DNA from: Salinispora pacifica CNR114
Lineage (GTDB): Bacteria; Actinomycetota; Actinomycetes; Mycobacteriales; Micromonosporaceae
Assembly: GCF_000514775.1 (NCBI RefSeq)
Contig: NZ_AZWO01000008.1
Coordinates: 62,001 to 126,000 of the forward strand
Direction: 5' to 3'
Length of the DNA: 64,000 nt
Of the stretch, positions 17,960-27,600 are shown one piece after another. The stretch's first letter is position 1. Each line of letters starts with the position of its first letter. A program made the position numbers and the translations under genes. The notes under the pieces are model-generated. The model was not told the DNA's origin and made no database searches. It saw nothing but the letters and a program-made list of their open reading frames with translations.

Positions 17960-18250
17960 ATGCTGACCGCCGCTGAGGTGCTCGCCCAAAACAACTTCGG
18001 GAACACCCGCACGGGCGGGCTGGCCGGCCCGATGGGCCTGTTCCTGATCCTCGTGCTGGCGACCGCCACCGTTTTGCTGATCCGCAACATGAACGCTCGA
18101 CTGCGCCGACTGCCCAACCAGTTCCCGCCCGCCTCCGACTCCACCCCGTCCGGTGCTGATCCGGCAGCTGCGACAGTCAGTGCGGTGACCGACGGCGCCC
18201 CGGTGCGGGATTCATCACCGAATTCCGGCACCGGGTCCCAGCAGCCCTGA
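17960..18250 (+). CDS. small single-pass membrane protein next to mca
   Basis: A 96-residue protein: short N-terminus, one transmembrane helix at about 26-43 (LFLILVLATATVLLI), a basic patch NMNARLRRLP, then a low-complexity Ser/Pro/Thr tail. ATG 17960 has CGGAGG upstream, and a -10-like TAGGCT lies at 17926-17931. A protein of this shape is found after mca in mycobacteria, so it is probably a conserved partner, but its role is unknown. Confidence 0.7.
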   Translation: MLTAAEVLAQNNFGNTRTGGLAGPMGLFLILVLATATVLLIRNMNARLRRLPNQFPPASDSTPSGADPAAATVSAVTDGAPVRDSSPNSGTGSQQP

Positions 18251-18432
18251 ACCGGCCCTGGTCGCATGATTCACGACTATCGGCACCCTAGCCCCCTGTT
18301 GCGGTAACCGGTATTGGCCTAGCCTTCCCGCCGGGGACGGAAGTTTCGTCGGCCTGGGCAGGAGGGGGCGCCGATGATCAGCGCAGCTGAGGCTGCCCGT
18401 CGTACTGTCGGAGAGCTCGGGGCCGGAGCGGG

Positions 18433-20613
18433 GTGGTGACCTCCGCGCTGCCCGGCCAGTCCCGGGCAGGTCCCTCCGACCGGTCGCAGCGGGCTCGCGT
18501 GCTCACGGCGGCAGTGCTGGTGACGGCCTTGGTGGCAGCCGTGGCGGCGGTCATCGCGCCGAGCGGTCTGCCCAGCGACGACCCGCTCGGCGGCCTCGCA
18601 CGCTTCGGGCTCGCGGTCACCGTGTTCGCATTCGCGCAGCTCGCCCAACTCCAGTTCCGGGCTGCGGCGGGAGCGGTCAGCCTCACCTGGGGCGAGGCCG
18701 CGCTCGTCATCTGTCTCCACCAGGTGCCCGCCGGCTGGATTCCGGCGGCCACCCTGCTCGGCGCCGGTCTGGCCTGGTCGGGGATGTCGTTACTCGGCAC
18801 CCGCCGGCGGCCGTTGGAGATCGCCCGGGTCGCATCGTCGCTGACCGTGGCGACGGCGTTGGCCGGGTTCGTCACCACCCTGCTGGGGCAGCCGCTGCTG
18901 GCGACACCGACCCCACCGCTGGTGCTCGCGATGCTCGCCGGTGCGGTTACCTATCTACTCGTCAGTGTCGGGCTGGGTGCGGTCACCCTCAGCCTGCACC
19001 ACGGCGTCCCAACGGGTGTCCTGCTGCGGGAGGTGCTCCGCGGCAAACTGCTGATGTTCGTCGGGAACGTGGTGGTGGGCCTGGTCGTGGTCGCCCTCAT
19101 CGAGGTCGACCCACGTTGGTTGTTGATCCTCCCGCTGCCGCTCTGGCTGCTCCAGCAGGCCTACCGCCACCGGCTCCGCGTCGATCGCGATCGACGTGCC
19201 TGGCGGGCCTTCGCCGAGGCGACCGCCGCGCTCGATCACCGCGACGAGCGGGGCGTCGCAACGGCGGTGGTGAGTGACGCGCTGACCGGCCTGACCAACC
19301 GGACGGCCATGCTCAGCAGGGGAGACCAGGTGCTGCGGCAACTGGCCCGGGACCGGCCGGTGGCGTTGCTGCTGCTGGACATCAACCGGTTCAAGGAGGT
19401 CAACGACACGCTCGGGCACGCGGCCGGTGACCAGCTACTCCGGCTGACCGCCGACCGGCTGGGCGGGCTGGCCCGCGGCGGGGACCTGCTGGGCCGGCTC
19501 GGCGGCGACGAGTTCGCCCTCCTGTTGACCTCGGTGCCGGTGCTCGGTGACAGCGCCGCCCCGATGGCGTACACGCTGCGCCAGGCCCGGGAGATCACCG
19601 AACGGCTCGCCGCCCCCACCGAGGTGGCGGGGGTCCGAATGTCCGTGGAGGCCGCCGTCGGAGTGGTGGTCGCCAGCGCCGGCACCGCCGACATGGCGGA
19701 GCTGCTGCGCCGGGCGGACATCGCGATGTACCAGGCGAAGGAGGGCAGTGGCTGCGTCGCCGCGTACGACTCCGCGCGGGACGCCACCAGCACCGACCGG
19801 CTCGCGCTCCTGGCCGAGCTGCGCGAGGCGCTGGCCGCCGACGACCAACTGGTGCTGGTCCTGCAACCGGCGGTGGACCTGGCCACCGGGGCACCGACCG
19901 GGGTGGAGGCGCTGATCCGCTGGCGGCACCCCCGACGCGGTTGGCTCAACCCGCACGAGTTCATCCGTCCGGTGGAGAACAGCGAGCAGTTGGGCACCTT
20001 CACCCGGTACGTGCTGGACAAGGCGCTCGGCGTGGCGGCGCAGTGGGCCCGGGACGGGTTGGACCTGCCGATCTCGGTGAACCTCTCCGCCCGCAGCCTG
20101 CTCGACCGGCGGCTGCCGACCGAGATCGCGGACGCACTGCGCCGCCACCGGGTGCCGGCGCGGCGCCTCGTCCTGGAGATCACCGAGACGGTGGTGATGA
20201 GCGAGCTGGAGGTGATCGACGAGGTGCTTGGCGCGCTGCGCACGATGGGCGTGCAGCTGGCCGTAGACGACTTCGGCACCGGGTTCTCGTCGTTGACCTT
20301 CCTCACCCGGGTCGCCGTGGACGAGTTGAAGGTGGACCGTTCCTTCGTGCTCCGGATGGCCGACTCGCCGGAGGCGGCGGCGATCGTGCGCACCACGGTG
20401 GGGCTTGGCCAGCAGTTGGGGCTACGGGTCGTCGCCGAGGGGGTGGAGACCGCCGAGCAGCGCAGCGCGCTGGCCGAACTCGGCTGCACGGCCGCCCAGG
20501 GCTACCACTTCTTCAAGCCCATGCCGGCCGACAAGATCGGTGCGGTCCTCGGTGGTCTGGTCAACGGGGCGCGCTCCCGGGTTGTCCCCCTCCGGGCCGA
20601 CGGCGCCTCCTGA
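18433..20613 (+). CDS. membrane-bound GGDEF-EAL cyclic-di-GMP enzyme
   Basis: A 726-residue protein with an N-terminal array of about six to seven transmembrane helices (23-242), then a diguanylate cyclase domain and a phosphodiesterase domain. GGDEF at 357-361 is intact and is preceded five residues earlier by the inhibitory-site motif RGGD (348-351). EAL at 492-494, NLSARSL, DDFGTG at 612-617 and the terminal EGVET indicate an intact EAL catalytic set. It could therefore make and degrade c-di-GMP; net activity is not predictable. GTG 18433 is taken, GTG 18436 is equally possible. The DUF255 gene begins 25 bp later but has its own leaderless promoter. Confidence 0.9.
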   Translation: MVTSALPGQSRAGPSDRSQRARVLTAAVLVTALVAAVAAVIAPSGLPSDDPLGGLARFGLAVTVFAFAQLAQLQFRAAAGAVSLTWGEAALVICLHQVPAGWIPAATLLGAGLAWSGMSLLGTRRRPLEIARVASSLTVATALAGFVTTLLGQPLLATPTPPLVLAMLAGAVTYLLVSVGLGAVTLSLHHGVPTGVLLREVLRGKLLMFVGNVVVGLVVVALIEVDPRWLLILPLPLWLLQQAYRHRLRVDRDRRAWRAFAEATAALDHRDERGVATAVVSDALTGLTNRTAMLSRGDQVLRQLARDRPVALLLLDINRFKEVNDTLGHAAGDQLLRLTADRLGGLARGGDLLGRLGGDEFALLLTSVPVLGDSAAPMAYTLRQAREITERLAAPTEVAGVRMSVEAAVGVVVASAGTADMAELLRRADIAMYQAKEGSGCVAAYDSARDATSTDRLALLAELREALAADDQLVLVLQPAVDLATGAPTGVEALIRWRHPRRGWLNPHEFIRPVENSEQLGTFTRYVLDKALGVAAQWARDGLDLPISVNLSARSLLDRRLPTEIADALRRHRVPARRLVLEITETVVMSELEVIDEVLGALRTMGVQLAVDDFGTGFSSLTFLTRVAVDELKVDRSFVLRMADSPEAAAIVRTTVGLGQQLGLRVVAEGVETAEQRSALAELGCTAAQGYHFFKPMPADKIGAVLGGLVNGARSRVVPLRADGAS

Positions 20614-20626
20614 CCGTCCGCGCCGA

Positions 20627-20632
20627 TAGGGT
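20627..20632 (+). promoter_or_regulatory. -10 box of leaderless DUF255 gene
   Basis: TAGGGT ends 6 nt before GTG 20639, inside the 25-bp gap after the GGDEF-EAL gene; no Shine-Dalgarno is visible. Confidence 0.45.
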
Positions 20633-20638
20633 CGTCTC

Positions 20639-22723
20639 GTGAACCGACTCGCCGACGCCAGCAGCCCGTACCTGCTCCAGCACAAGGACAACCCGGTCGA
20701 CTGGTGGCCCTGGTGCGCGGAGGCGTTCGCCGAGGCCCGCCGCCGAGACGTCCCGATCATGATTTCGGTCGGTTACGCCGCCTGCCACTGGTGTCACGTC
20801 ATGGCGCACGAGTCCTTCGCCGACGAGCAGGTGGCCGCGCTGCTGAACGAGGGCTTCGTGGCGATCAAAGTAGACCGCGAGGAGCGTCCGGACGTAGACG
20901 CCGTCTACATGACCGCGACCCAGGCCATGACCGGGCAGGGCGGCTGGCCCATGACCGTCTTCGCCGCCCCGGACGGAACCCCGTTCTTCTGCGGCACCTA
21001 CTTCCCGAAGCCCAACTTCCTCCGACTGCTCCAGTCGGTCACCACCGCCTGGCGGGACCAGCGCAGCGCTGTGCTCCAGCAGGGTGCCGCGGTCGTCGAG
21101 GCGATTGGCGGTGCCCAGGCGGTCGGGGGTCCGGCCGCCCCGTTCACCGCCGACCTGCTCGCCGCCGCCGCCGACCGGCTCGGCGCGGAGTACGACGAGA
21201 CGAACGGTGGGTTCGGCGGGGCGCCGAAGTTTCCGCCGCACCTGAACCTGCTCTTCCTGCTGCGGCAGTACCAGCGCACCGGCGACCAGCGGAGCCTGGA
21301 GCTTGTTCGACACACCGCGGAGGCGATGGCCCGGGGCGGCCTGTACGACCAGCTAGCCGGGGGCTTCGCCCGCTACTGCGTGGATGGACAGTGGTTGGTG
21401 CCGCACTTCGAGAAGATGCTCTATGACAACGCCCTGCTGCTGCGGGTCTACACCCACCTGTGGCGGCTGACCGGTGACCCGATGGCCCGTCGCGTGGCCC
21501 GGGACACGGCCCGTTTCCTCGCCGATGAGCTGCACCGGCCGGGCGAGGGGTTCGCCTCCGCGCTGGACGCCGACGCCGCCGGGGTGGAGGGGCTGACCTA
21601 CGTCTGGACCCCCGCCCAGCTCGTCGCGGCCCTCGGTGAGGCGGACGGCCGGTGGGCCGCCGACCTGTTCGCGGTCACCGAGCAGGGCTCGTTCAGCCCC
21701 CACGCCGCCGCCCCGACCGGGGCGGCAGCCGCCGAGCAGTCGGCCAGCGTGCTCCGGCTGGCCCGGGACGTCGACGATGCGGCGCCGGAGGTGCAGTCCC
21801 GCTGGCAGGAGATCGCGCACCGGCTCCTGATGGTCCGCGACACCCGCCCGCAGCCGGCCCGCGACGACAAGGTGGTAGCCGCCTGGAATGGGCTCGCGAT
21901 CACCGCGATCGCCGAGTTCCAGCAGGTCGTAGCCAGCTTCGCCGAGGACGCTCCGGGGCCGGACGCCAACCTGGTGGAGGGCGTGACGATCGTCGCCGAC
22001 GGCGCCATGCGGGACGCGGCCGAGCACCTGGCAAAAGTGCACATCGTGGCCGGGCGGCTGCGCCGCACCTCGCGGGACGGCCGGGTCGGCGAGGCCGCCG
22101 GAGTCCTGGAGGACTACGGCTGCGTGGCCGAGGCGTTCTGCGCGATGCACCAGCTGACCGGCGAGGGACGGTGGCTGACCCTGGCGGGGCAGCTCCTCGA
22201 CGTGGCGCTGGAGCGGTTCGCCGCACCGCAGGGCAGCTTCTACGACACCGCTGATGACGCGGAGCGGCTGGTCAGCCGGCCCGCCGACCCCACCGACAAC
22301 GCCACCCCGTCCGGCCGGTCGGCGATCGTCGCCGCCCTGGTCACGTACGCGGCGTTGACCGGCGAGACCCGCTACCGGGAGGCGGCGGAGGCGGCACTGG
22401 CCACCGTGGCGCCGGTCATCGCCGCGCACGCCCGCTTCACCGGGTACGCGGCCACCGCCGGTGCGGCGCTGCTCGCCGGCCCGTACGAGATCGCGGTGGT
22501 GACCCCCGATCCGGCCGGTGAGCCGTTGGTGCGTGCGGCGCACCGGTACGCCCCGCCGGGTGCTGTGGTGGTGGCGGGGCGGCCAGATCAGCCCGGGGTG
22601 CCGCTGCTCGCCGGTCGGCAGCTGGTTGACGGGCAGGCCACCGCGTACGTCTGTCGGGGCTTCGTCTGCGACCGGCCGGTAACCGGAGTTGACGACCTGG
22701 TGGCGCAGCTGACGGGCCGGTAG
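20639..22723 (+). CDS. thioredoxin-domain protein of the DUF255 (YyaL/SSP411) family
   Basis: A 694-residue cytosolic protein. The first 165 residues are the DUF255 thioredoxin-like domain with the redox pair Cys49/Cys52 in AACHWCHVM and [14 protein letters not shown]. The rest is an alpha/alpha-toroid like that of sugar epimerases/glucanases, with [31 protein letters not shown] and [11 protein letters not shown] as family signatures. Function is unknown in bacteria. Its place after mca matches the mycobacterial order and hints at thiol-related metabolism, but that is inference. The start is GTG 20639, with a -10 box 6 nt upstream. Confidence 0.87.
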   Translation: MNRLADASSPYLLQHKDNPVDWWPWCAEAFAEARRRDVPIMISVGYAACHWCHVMAHESFADEQVAALLNEGFVAIKVDREERPDVDAVYMTATQAMTGQGGWPMTVFAAPDGTPFFCGTYFPKPNFLRLLQSVTTAWRDQRSAVLQQGAAVVEAIGGAQAVGGPAAPFTADLLAAAADRLGAEYDETNGGFGGAPKFPPHLNLLFLLRQYQRTGDQRSLELVRHTAEAMARGGLYDQLAGGFARYCVDGQWLVPHFEKMLYDNALLLRVYTHLWRLTGDPMARRVARDTARFLADELHRPGEGFASALDADAAGVEGLTYVWTPAQLVAALGEADGRWAADLFAVTEQGSFSPHAAAPTGAAAAEQSASVLRLARDVDDAAPEVQSRWQEIAHRLLMVRDTRPQPARDDKVVAAWNGLAITAIAEFQQVVASFAEDAPGPDANLVEGVTIVADGAMRDAAEHLAKVHIVAGRLRRTSRDGRVGEAAGVLEDYGCVAEAFCAMHQLTGEGRWLTLAGQLLDVALERFAAPQGSFYDTADDAERLVSRPADPTDNATPSGRSAIVAALVTYAALTGETRYREAAEAALATVAPVIAAHARFTGYAATAGAALLAGPYEIAVVTPDPAGEPLVRAAHRYAPPGAVVVAGRPDQPGVPLLAGRQLVDGQATAYVCRGFVCDRPVTGVDDLVAQLTGR

Positions 22724-22845
22724 CCGGCCGGTCGGCCCGGCTGGTGGGCCGGTGGCGACTGGGCGGGCCGGCCGGCGGCGCCGGGCTGTGGCGTGGCGGG
22801 TGGCGGGTGGCGGGCCCGGGTGGCGGGCTGGCTCTGCTGGCCGGA

Positions 22846-22851
22846 TACGCT
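22846..22851 (+). promoter_or_regulatory. -10 box of leaderless purK
   Basis: TACGCT ends 9 nt before ATG 22861, with no Shine-Dalgarno. The 137-bp gap before it is a G-rich run with repeated GGTGGCGG units. Confidence 0.5.
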
Positions 22852-22860
22852 GACCTGGCT

Positions 22861-24042
22861 ATGGACTCCCACACCGGTCTGCCTGTTGTCGGCATGGTGG
22901 GTGGCGGCCAATTGGCCCGGATGACCCATCAGGCCGCGATCGCCCTTGGCCAGTCGTTGCGCCTGCTCGCGCTCGCTCCCGACGACGGCGCCGCCCTGGT
23001 GGCCGCCGACGTGCAGTACGGCGAGCACACTGATCTCGCGGCGCTGCGTACCTTCGCCAAGGGCTGCGACGTGGTCACCTTCGACCACGAGCATGTGCCC
23101 ACCGAGCACATCGAGGCCCTCGCCGGCGAGGGCGTCAAGCTCTTCCCGCCGGCCGAGGCGTTGGTGCACGCCCAGGACAAACGGGTCATGCGGGAACGTC
23201 TGGCGGCGCTGGGCCTGCCGAACCCGGCCTGGCGGCCGGTCGAGACCCCGGCCGAGCTTGAATCCTTCGGCGACGCCGTGGGCTGGCCGGTGGTGCTCAA
23301 GGCGGCCCGGGGCGGCTATGACGGCCGGGGCGTGTGGCTGGTTGAGGACGCCGCCGAGGCGGCCGAACTGTCGGCCACGCTGTTGGCCACCGGGATGCGC
23401 CTGATCGCCGAGGAGCGGGTGGCGCTGCGCCGGGAGTTGGCCGTGCAGGTGGCCCGATCCCCGTTCGGGCAGGTCGCCGCGTACCCGGTGGTCGAGACCG
23501 TGCAGCGGGACGGGATCTGCGTCGAGGTCCTGGCCCCCGCACCGGATCTGCCGGCGGAGCTGGCGGTCGGTGCGCAGCAGCTCGCCATCGACCTCGCCAC
23601 CGAGCTCGGCGTGGTGGGTCTGCTGGCCGTCGAGTTGTTCGAGGTGACCGACCCGGCCGAGACGACGGGCAGTCGTCTCGTGGTCAACGAGCTGGCGATG
23701 CGGCCGCACAACTCCGGGCACTGGACCATCGAGGGCGCCCGGACCTCACAGTTCGAGCAGCACCTACGGGCGGTGCTCGACTACCCGATGGGGGACACCT
23801 CGTTGGCCGCGCCGGTGGTGGTGATGGCGAACGTGTTGGGCGGTGAGCCGGGCGGCATCTCCATCGACGAGCGCCTGCACCATCTCTTCGCCGCTGAGCC
23901 GGGCGCGAAGGTGCACCTGTACGGCAAGCAGGTGCGCCCAGGTCGCAAGATCGGCCACGTTACCGTACTCGGCGAGAACCTGGACGAGGTACGCAGCCGG
24001 GCGGCGCGGGCGGCCCGTTGGCTGCGGGAGGGGCACGGATGA
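22861..24042 (+). CDS. purK: 5-(carboxyamino)imidazole ribonucleotide synthase
   Basis: ATP-grasp enzyme that carboxylates AIR to N5-CAIR in purine synthesis; 393 residues. [11 protein letters not shown] at the N-terminus is the PurK signature, [19 protein letters not shown] is the ATP-grasp lysine loop, and [18 protein letters not shown] is the metal-binding segment. ATG 22861 is chosen over the longer open frame because the PurK domain begins there and a -10 box precedes it. The stop overlaps purE (ATGA), so both subunits of the pathway step are coupled. Confidence 0.95.
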   Translation: MDSHTGLPVVGMVGGGQLARMTHQAAIALGQSLRLLALAPDDGAALVAADVQYGEHTDLAALRTFAKGCDVVTFDHEHVPTEHIEALAGEGVKLFPPAEALVHAQDKRVMRERLAALGLPNPAWRPVETPAELESFGDAVGWPVVLKAARGGYDGRGVWLVEDAAEAAELSATLLATGMRLIAEERVALRRELAVQVARSPFGQVAAYPVVETVQRDGICVEVLAPAPDLPAELAVGAQQLAIDLATELGVVGLLAVELFEVTDPAETTGSRLVVNELAMRPHNSGHWTIEGARTSQFEQHLRAVLDYPMGDTSLAAPVVVMANVLGGEPGGISIDERLHHLFAAEPGAKVHLYGKQVRPGRKIGHVTVLGENLDEVRSRAARAARWLREGHG

Positions 24043-24530
24043 GCACGGTCGGGCTGATCATGGGCAGCGATTCGGACTGGCCGACGATGCGGGCCGCCGC
24101 CGAGACGCTGGAAGAGTTCGGGGTCGGGTACGAGGTCGAGGTGGTCTCCGCGCACCGGACGCCGGTTCGCATGATCGAGTACGGCCGCGACGCCGCTGAC
24201 CGTGGCGTAAAGGTGATCATCGCGGGGGCGGGGGGTGCGGCACACCTGCCGGGCATGGTCGCCTCGGTCACCCCACTGCCGGTGATCGGGGTGCCGGTGC
24301 CCCTGAAGTATCTGGACGGGATGGATTCGCTGCTCTCCATCGTGCAGATGCCCGCTGGCGTGCCGGTGGCTACCGTCTCGATCGGTAACGCCCGCAACGC
24401 CGGTCTGCTCGCGGTCCGGATCCTCGGTGTCGAGGACCGGGCGCTGCTCGATCGGATGGCGGCGTACCAATCCGATCTGGAGCAGGTGGTCGCGGAGAAG
24501 AACGCGGCCCTGCACGCCTCGCTGAGCTGA
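24039..24530 (+). CDS. purE: N5-CAIR mutase
   Basis: Converts N5-CAIR to CAIR, directly after PurK; 163 residues, the class I length. [23 protein letters not shown] and [13 protein letters not shown] hold the active-site Ser, Asp and His. ATG 24039 overlaps the purK stop by 4 bp, which fixes the start. The stop codon lies at the beginning of a 30-bp tandem repeat (24528-24587). Confidence 0.95.
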   Translation: MSTVGLIMGSDSDWPTMRAAAETLEEFGVGYEVEVVSAHRTPVRMIEYGRDAADRGVKVIIAGAGGAAHLPGMVASVTPLPVIGVPVPLKYLDGMDSLLSIVQMPAGVPVATVSIGNARNAGLLAVRILGVEDRALLDRMAAYQSDLEQVVAEKNAALHASLS

Positions 24531-24587
24531 GCCGTGCCCGGATCTGGGTGTTCCGGCTGAGCGGTGCCCGGATCCCGGTGTTCCGCG
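24528..24587. repeat. 30-bp tandem duplication at the end of purE
   Basis: Two adjacent 30-bp units (24528-24557 and 24558-24587) agree at 25 of 30 positions. The first contains the purE stop codon. There is no obvious hairpin; it appears to be a local slippage duplication in the convergent gap before the large membrane-protein gene ends at 24673. Confidence 0.6.
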
Positions 24588-24672
24588 AGCCGCGCCGCGC
24601 CGGATCCGGTTGGTCCGCTGTCGCCGGCCCCGCCGTTGGCCCGAAGGTGGGCCCCGGCTGGCCAGTCGTCGG

Positions 24673-27600
24673 CTAGCGCATACCGCGCAGGGCGGCCTGG
24701 AGGCGTTCCTGGGCCCGACGGCGACGCTCGTTGCTGGCCCCGAGGACCAGCAGGAGGAGACCGACGGGGATCAGCAGCAGCCACGGCCCGAGGCTGAACA
24801 GCGCGTGGATCGCCGTGATCGCGGTGGCCGTGGCCCCGACGATCACTGGCGCCTGTTGCTGCCGCAGCGAGCCGAAGACCAGCACCGCCGCTGCCCCGAG
24901 TAGCAGCAGCACCTGGCGCAGCATGCTGCTCTCGGTGACCAGCACGATCGCCAGGGTCGGAGCGAAGGCGGTCACCAGCGCCGGTCCGTACGCCACCCAG
25001 CTGCTGATCTCGGCTCGTTGGCGCAGCTCCAGTACGCCGACGAGCAGGGCCAGCACCGCGAACGGCAGGGTGTAGGCCTCGGGCAGGGCCACGTTCGCCA
25101 CCCACATCAGAATCCACCACGCGGTGATCTCGCAGCTCACCACCGCCCAGAAGAGGATCCGCCGCTCGGAGTCGCGGCGGCCCGGCCGGGCCGCCGCCAC
25201 TCCGAGGATGGCGCCCCCGGCGGCGAGCAGGGCCGCGATGTGCCGGGGCGAGTCGTAGGCCAGCGCCAGGGCGATCAGCGCGGCGGCGAAACCGCTCCAC
25301 TCCACCGTGGCCGCCTCCCGCCCCGCCTCCGGGCGACGCAGGCGCGGCAGGGTGGCCGCGAAGACCTGGAGGGCCGCCCCGACGGCCAGGACGCCGAACG
25401 CCGACCAGCGCGCGCTCAGACCGGCGACCAGGCCGGTGGTGAGTACGAAGAGTTGCGCCATCAGGGCGGCGAACAGCCAGCCGAGGATGCGGGCGTGCCC
25501 GGTGGCGCCGAAGAGCGCCGCCACCGTACCGACGCCCACCGCGCCGCCGAGCGTGACCAGGGTCAGGTTCTCCGTGGCCAGGCTGCCGGCCAGCCCCGCG
25601 CCGCCGGCGGTGAGACCGATGCCGAAGACGAGTATCCGGGCCAGCCGGAGCGAGCGGGCCCGCTCCACCAGGGCGGGCGGTGGCGTGAGCGCAAGCCCGA
25701 GCATGGCCAGGGTGAACACGGTGAGCCCGGCGAGCGTACTCGCCGGCCAGGCGAGATCCAGCGCCACGGGCGTGATTAGCAGGGTCACCGCCGCACCCGG
25801 CAGGATGACCGGCACCGCCCGACTGCGCCGGCCGCCACTGAAAGCGACCGCAGCCAGCGCGGCGGCGGCGGTCAGCAGCAGCGCGGTGAGCACGTGCGTC
25901 GGGTCCGCCGCCGCGGGTGCGGGCAGAAGTAGCTCCGGCGGCGGGCCCTGCCAGGTGTGACTGAGGGTTCGGTGCGGCTCGACCAGCGCCACGTGCAGCG
26001 CCGGTGCGAGCGAGACCAGGGCCAGCACCGTGGGCAGCGTCGCCGCGGCGAGCGCCCCGGTGGCCGGGTTCACTCGCCACCGTCGGGCACCGGGCCCGGT
26101 GGAGCGGCCCAGGGCACCCCCGAGCACTCGCCATCGGCGAGTCGGTGCCGCGAGCCCGGCCGGCGGCTCGGTGGTGCCACGGCTCAGCTCGGCGAGGACA
26201 CCGATCAGGGCAGCCGCGGCGGCGTACACCCCGACCTGCAGGCCGGCGGGGATGGCGGCGAGGGCACTTACCGTGGCGCCGGCGACCAGCGCGGCGCTGG
26301 CCCAGGGCAGGTACTGCGGAACCCGGTGTCGGGCAGCAAACACGGTGGTCAGGCTGAGGCCGGAGGTGGCCAGGGCGGCGATCAGCACCACCCGCGACGA
26401 GTGCCCGAACTCGGCGGTCAGGGCGGCCACCGCACCGGGTAGCGCGAAGAGCATGGCCCCGGTCGCGGCACCACCGATCAGCGTCGGGTGGGGTGGCGGT
26501 CCCGCGACGTCCACATCGGTGCCCAGCGGCGGGGAAAGGGCGCGAGCGAGGGCCGCCACGGCGACACCGATCAGCGCGATGCTGCCGAGGGCCAGTGCGG
26601 TCGTCGACGGCCGGACCAGCCCAGCGCCGGCGACATGCAGCGCCAGTACGCCGGCCACGACGGCCCGGGAGAACGCGGCCCGAGCCTCCACCGACGCCAC
26701 CGACGCCAGGCCGTACCCGGTTGCGACCAGCGAACCCACCAGCACCGGCGACCACCACGGCAGCGCGAACGCGGCCGGTGCGCCGATGGTGGCCAGGACC
26801 ACGGCCGCGCCGGAGACGTCGTGCTGCCAGGGCGGCGGTAACAGGACCGCGGCGGCTATCGCCAGCAGCGCCAGCGCGACTGGCGCCTGCCAGGTCGAGC
26901 CGCCGATCGGGGCGGCCGGCCACGTGTTCAGGTCGCCGGCCCAGATCGGGCCGGCGGTGAGCAGGACGCCGATGCCCCCGCGGAGCGCCATCCCGGCGGC
27001 CAGCAGCCCGACCAGCCCGCCCCCCAGGGCCAAACCGAGAACTGGACCCCGCCGCCACTGCTGTGGAAGTGCGCGGGCAGCCACGGCCACGACCAGCAGC
27101 AGCCCGGCCGCGACCGCCAGCTGCGCGCCCGGCGCAAGGACAGCGGCGATCCGAACCAGGGTGGCGACCAGCGCGGCGGTTACCGCGGCGCTGGCCAGGT
27201 CGGAGCCGTCCAGGCGGAGGTCGGAGCGGCGACGGGCGTCGACGGAAGGCGCGAAGAACAGGAGCACTGCGGCGATCACCAGCAGCGCGCCGACCCAGGC
27301 GTCGGCGGCGGTGGTGGCGGGCGCCACGAACGAGGCCGCGGCGACGGCCAGGGCGCCCAGTACCGCCCCCGTCGCCAGTGGCATCGGGAGATGCCGGTGG
27401 GAAACCTGCACGAGCGCGGCGTAACCGAGCGTGACGCAGACCGCGAGGAAGCTCGCCGCCAGCAGCGCGACGGTCACCTCCCGCAGCGCGGTTGTGGACG
27501 CTGCCGGCACGGCGACGACCGCCGCCACCGTGCCGGGCAGGGCGAAGGCCGCCCCGCCCGCGGCCCAGCCGGAGAGGAGTTCCGCTCCGACGGAGGTGGC

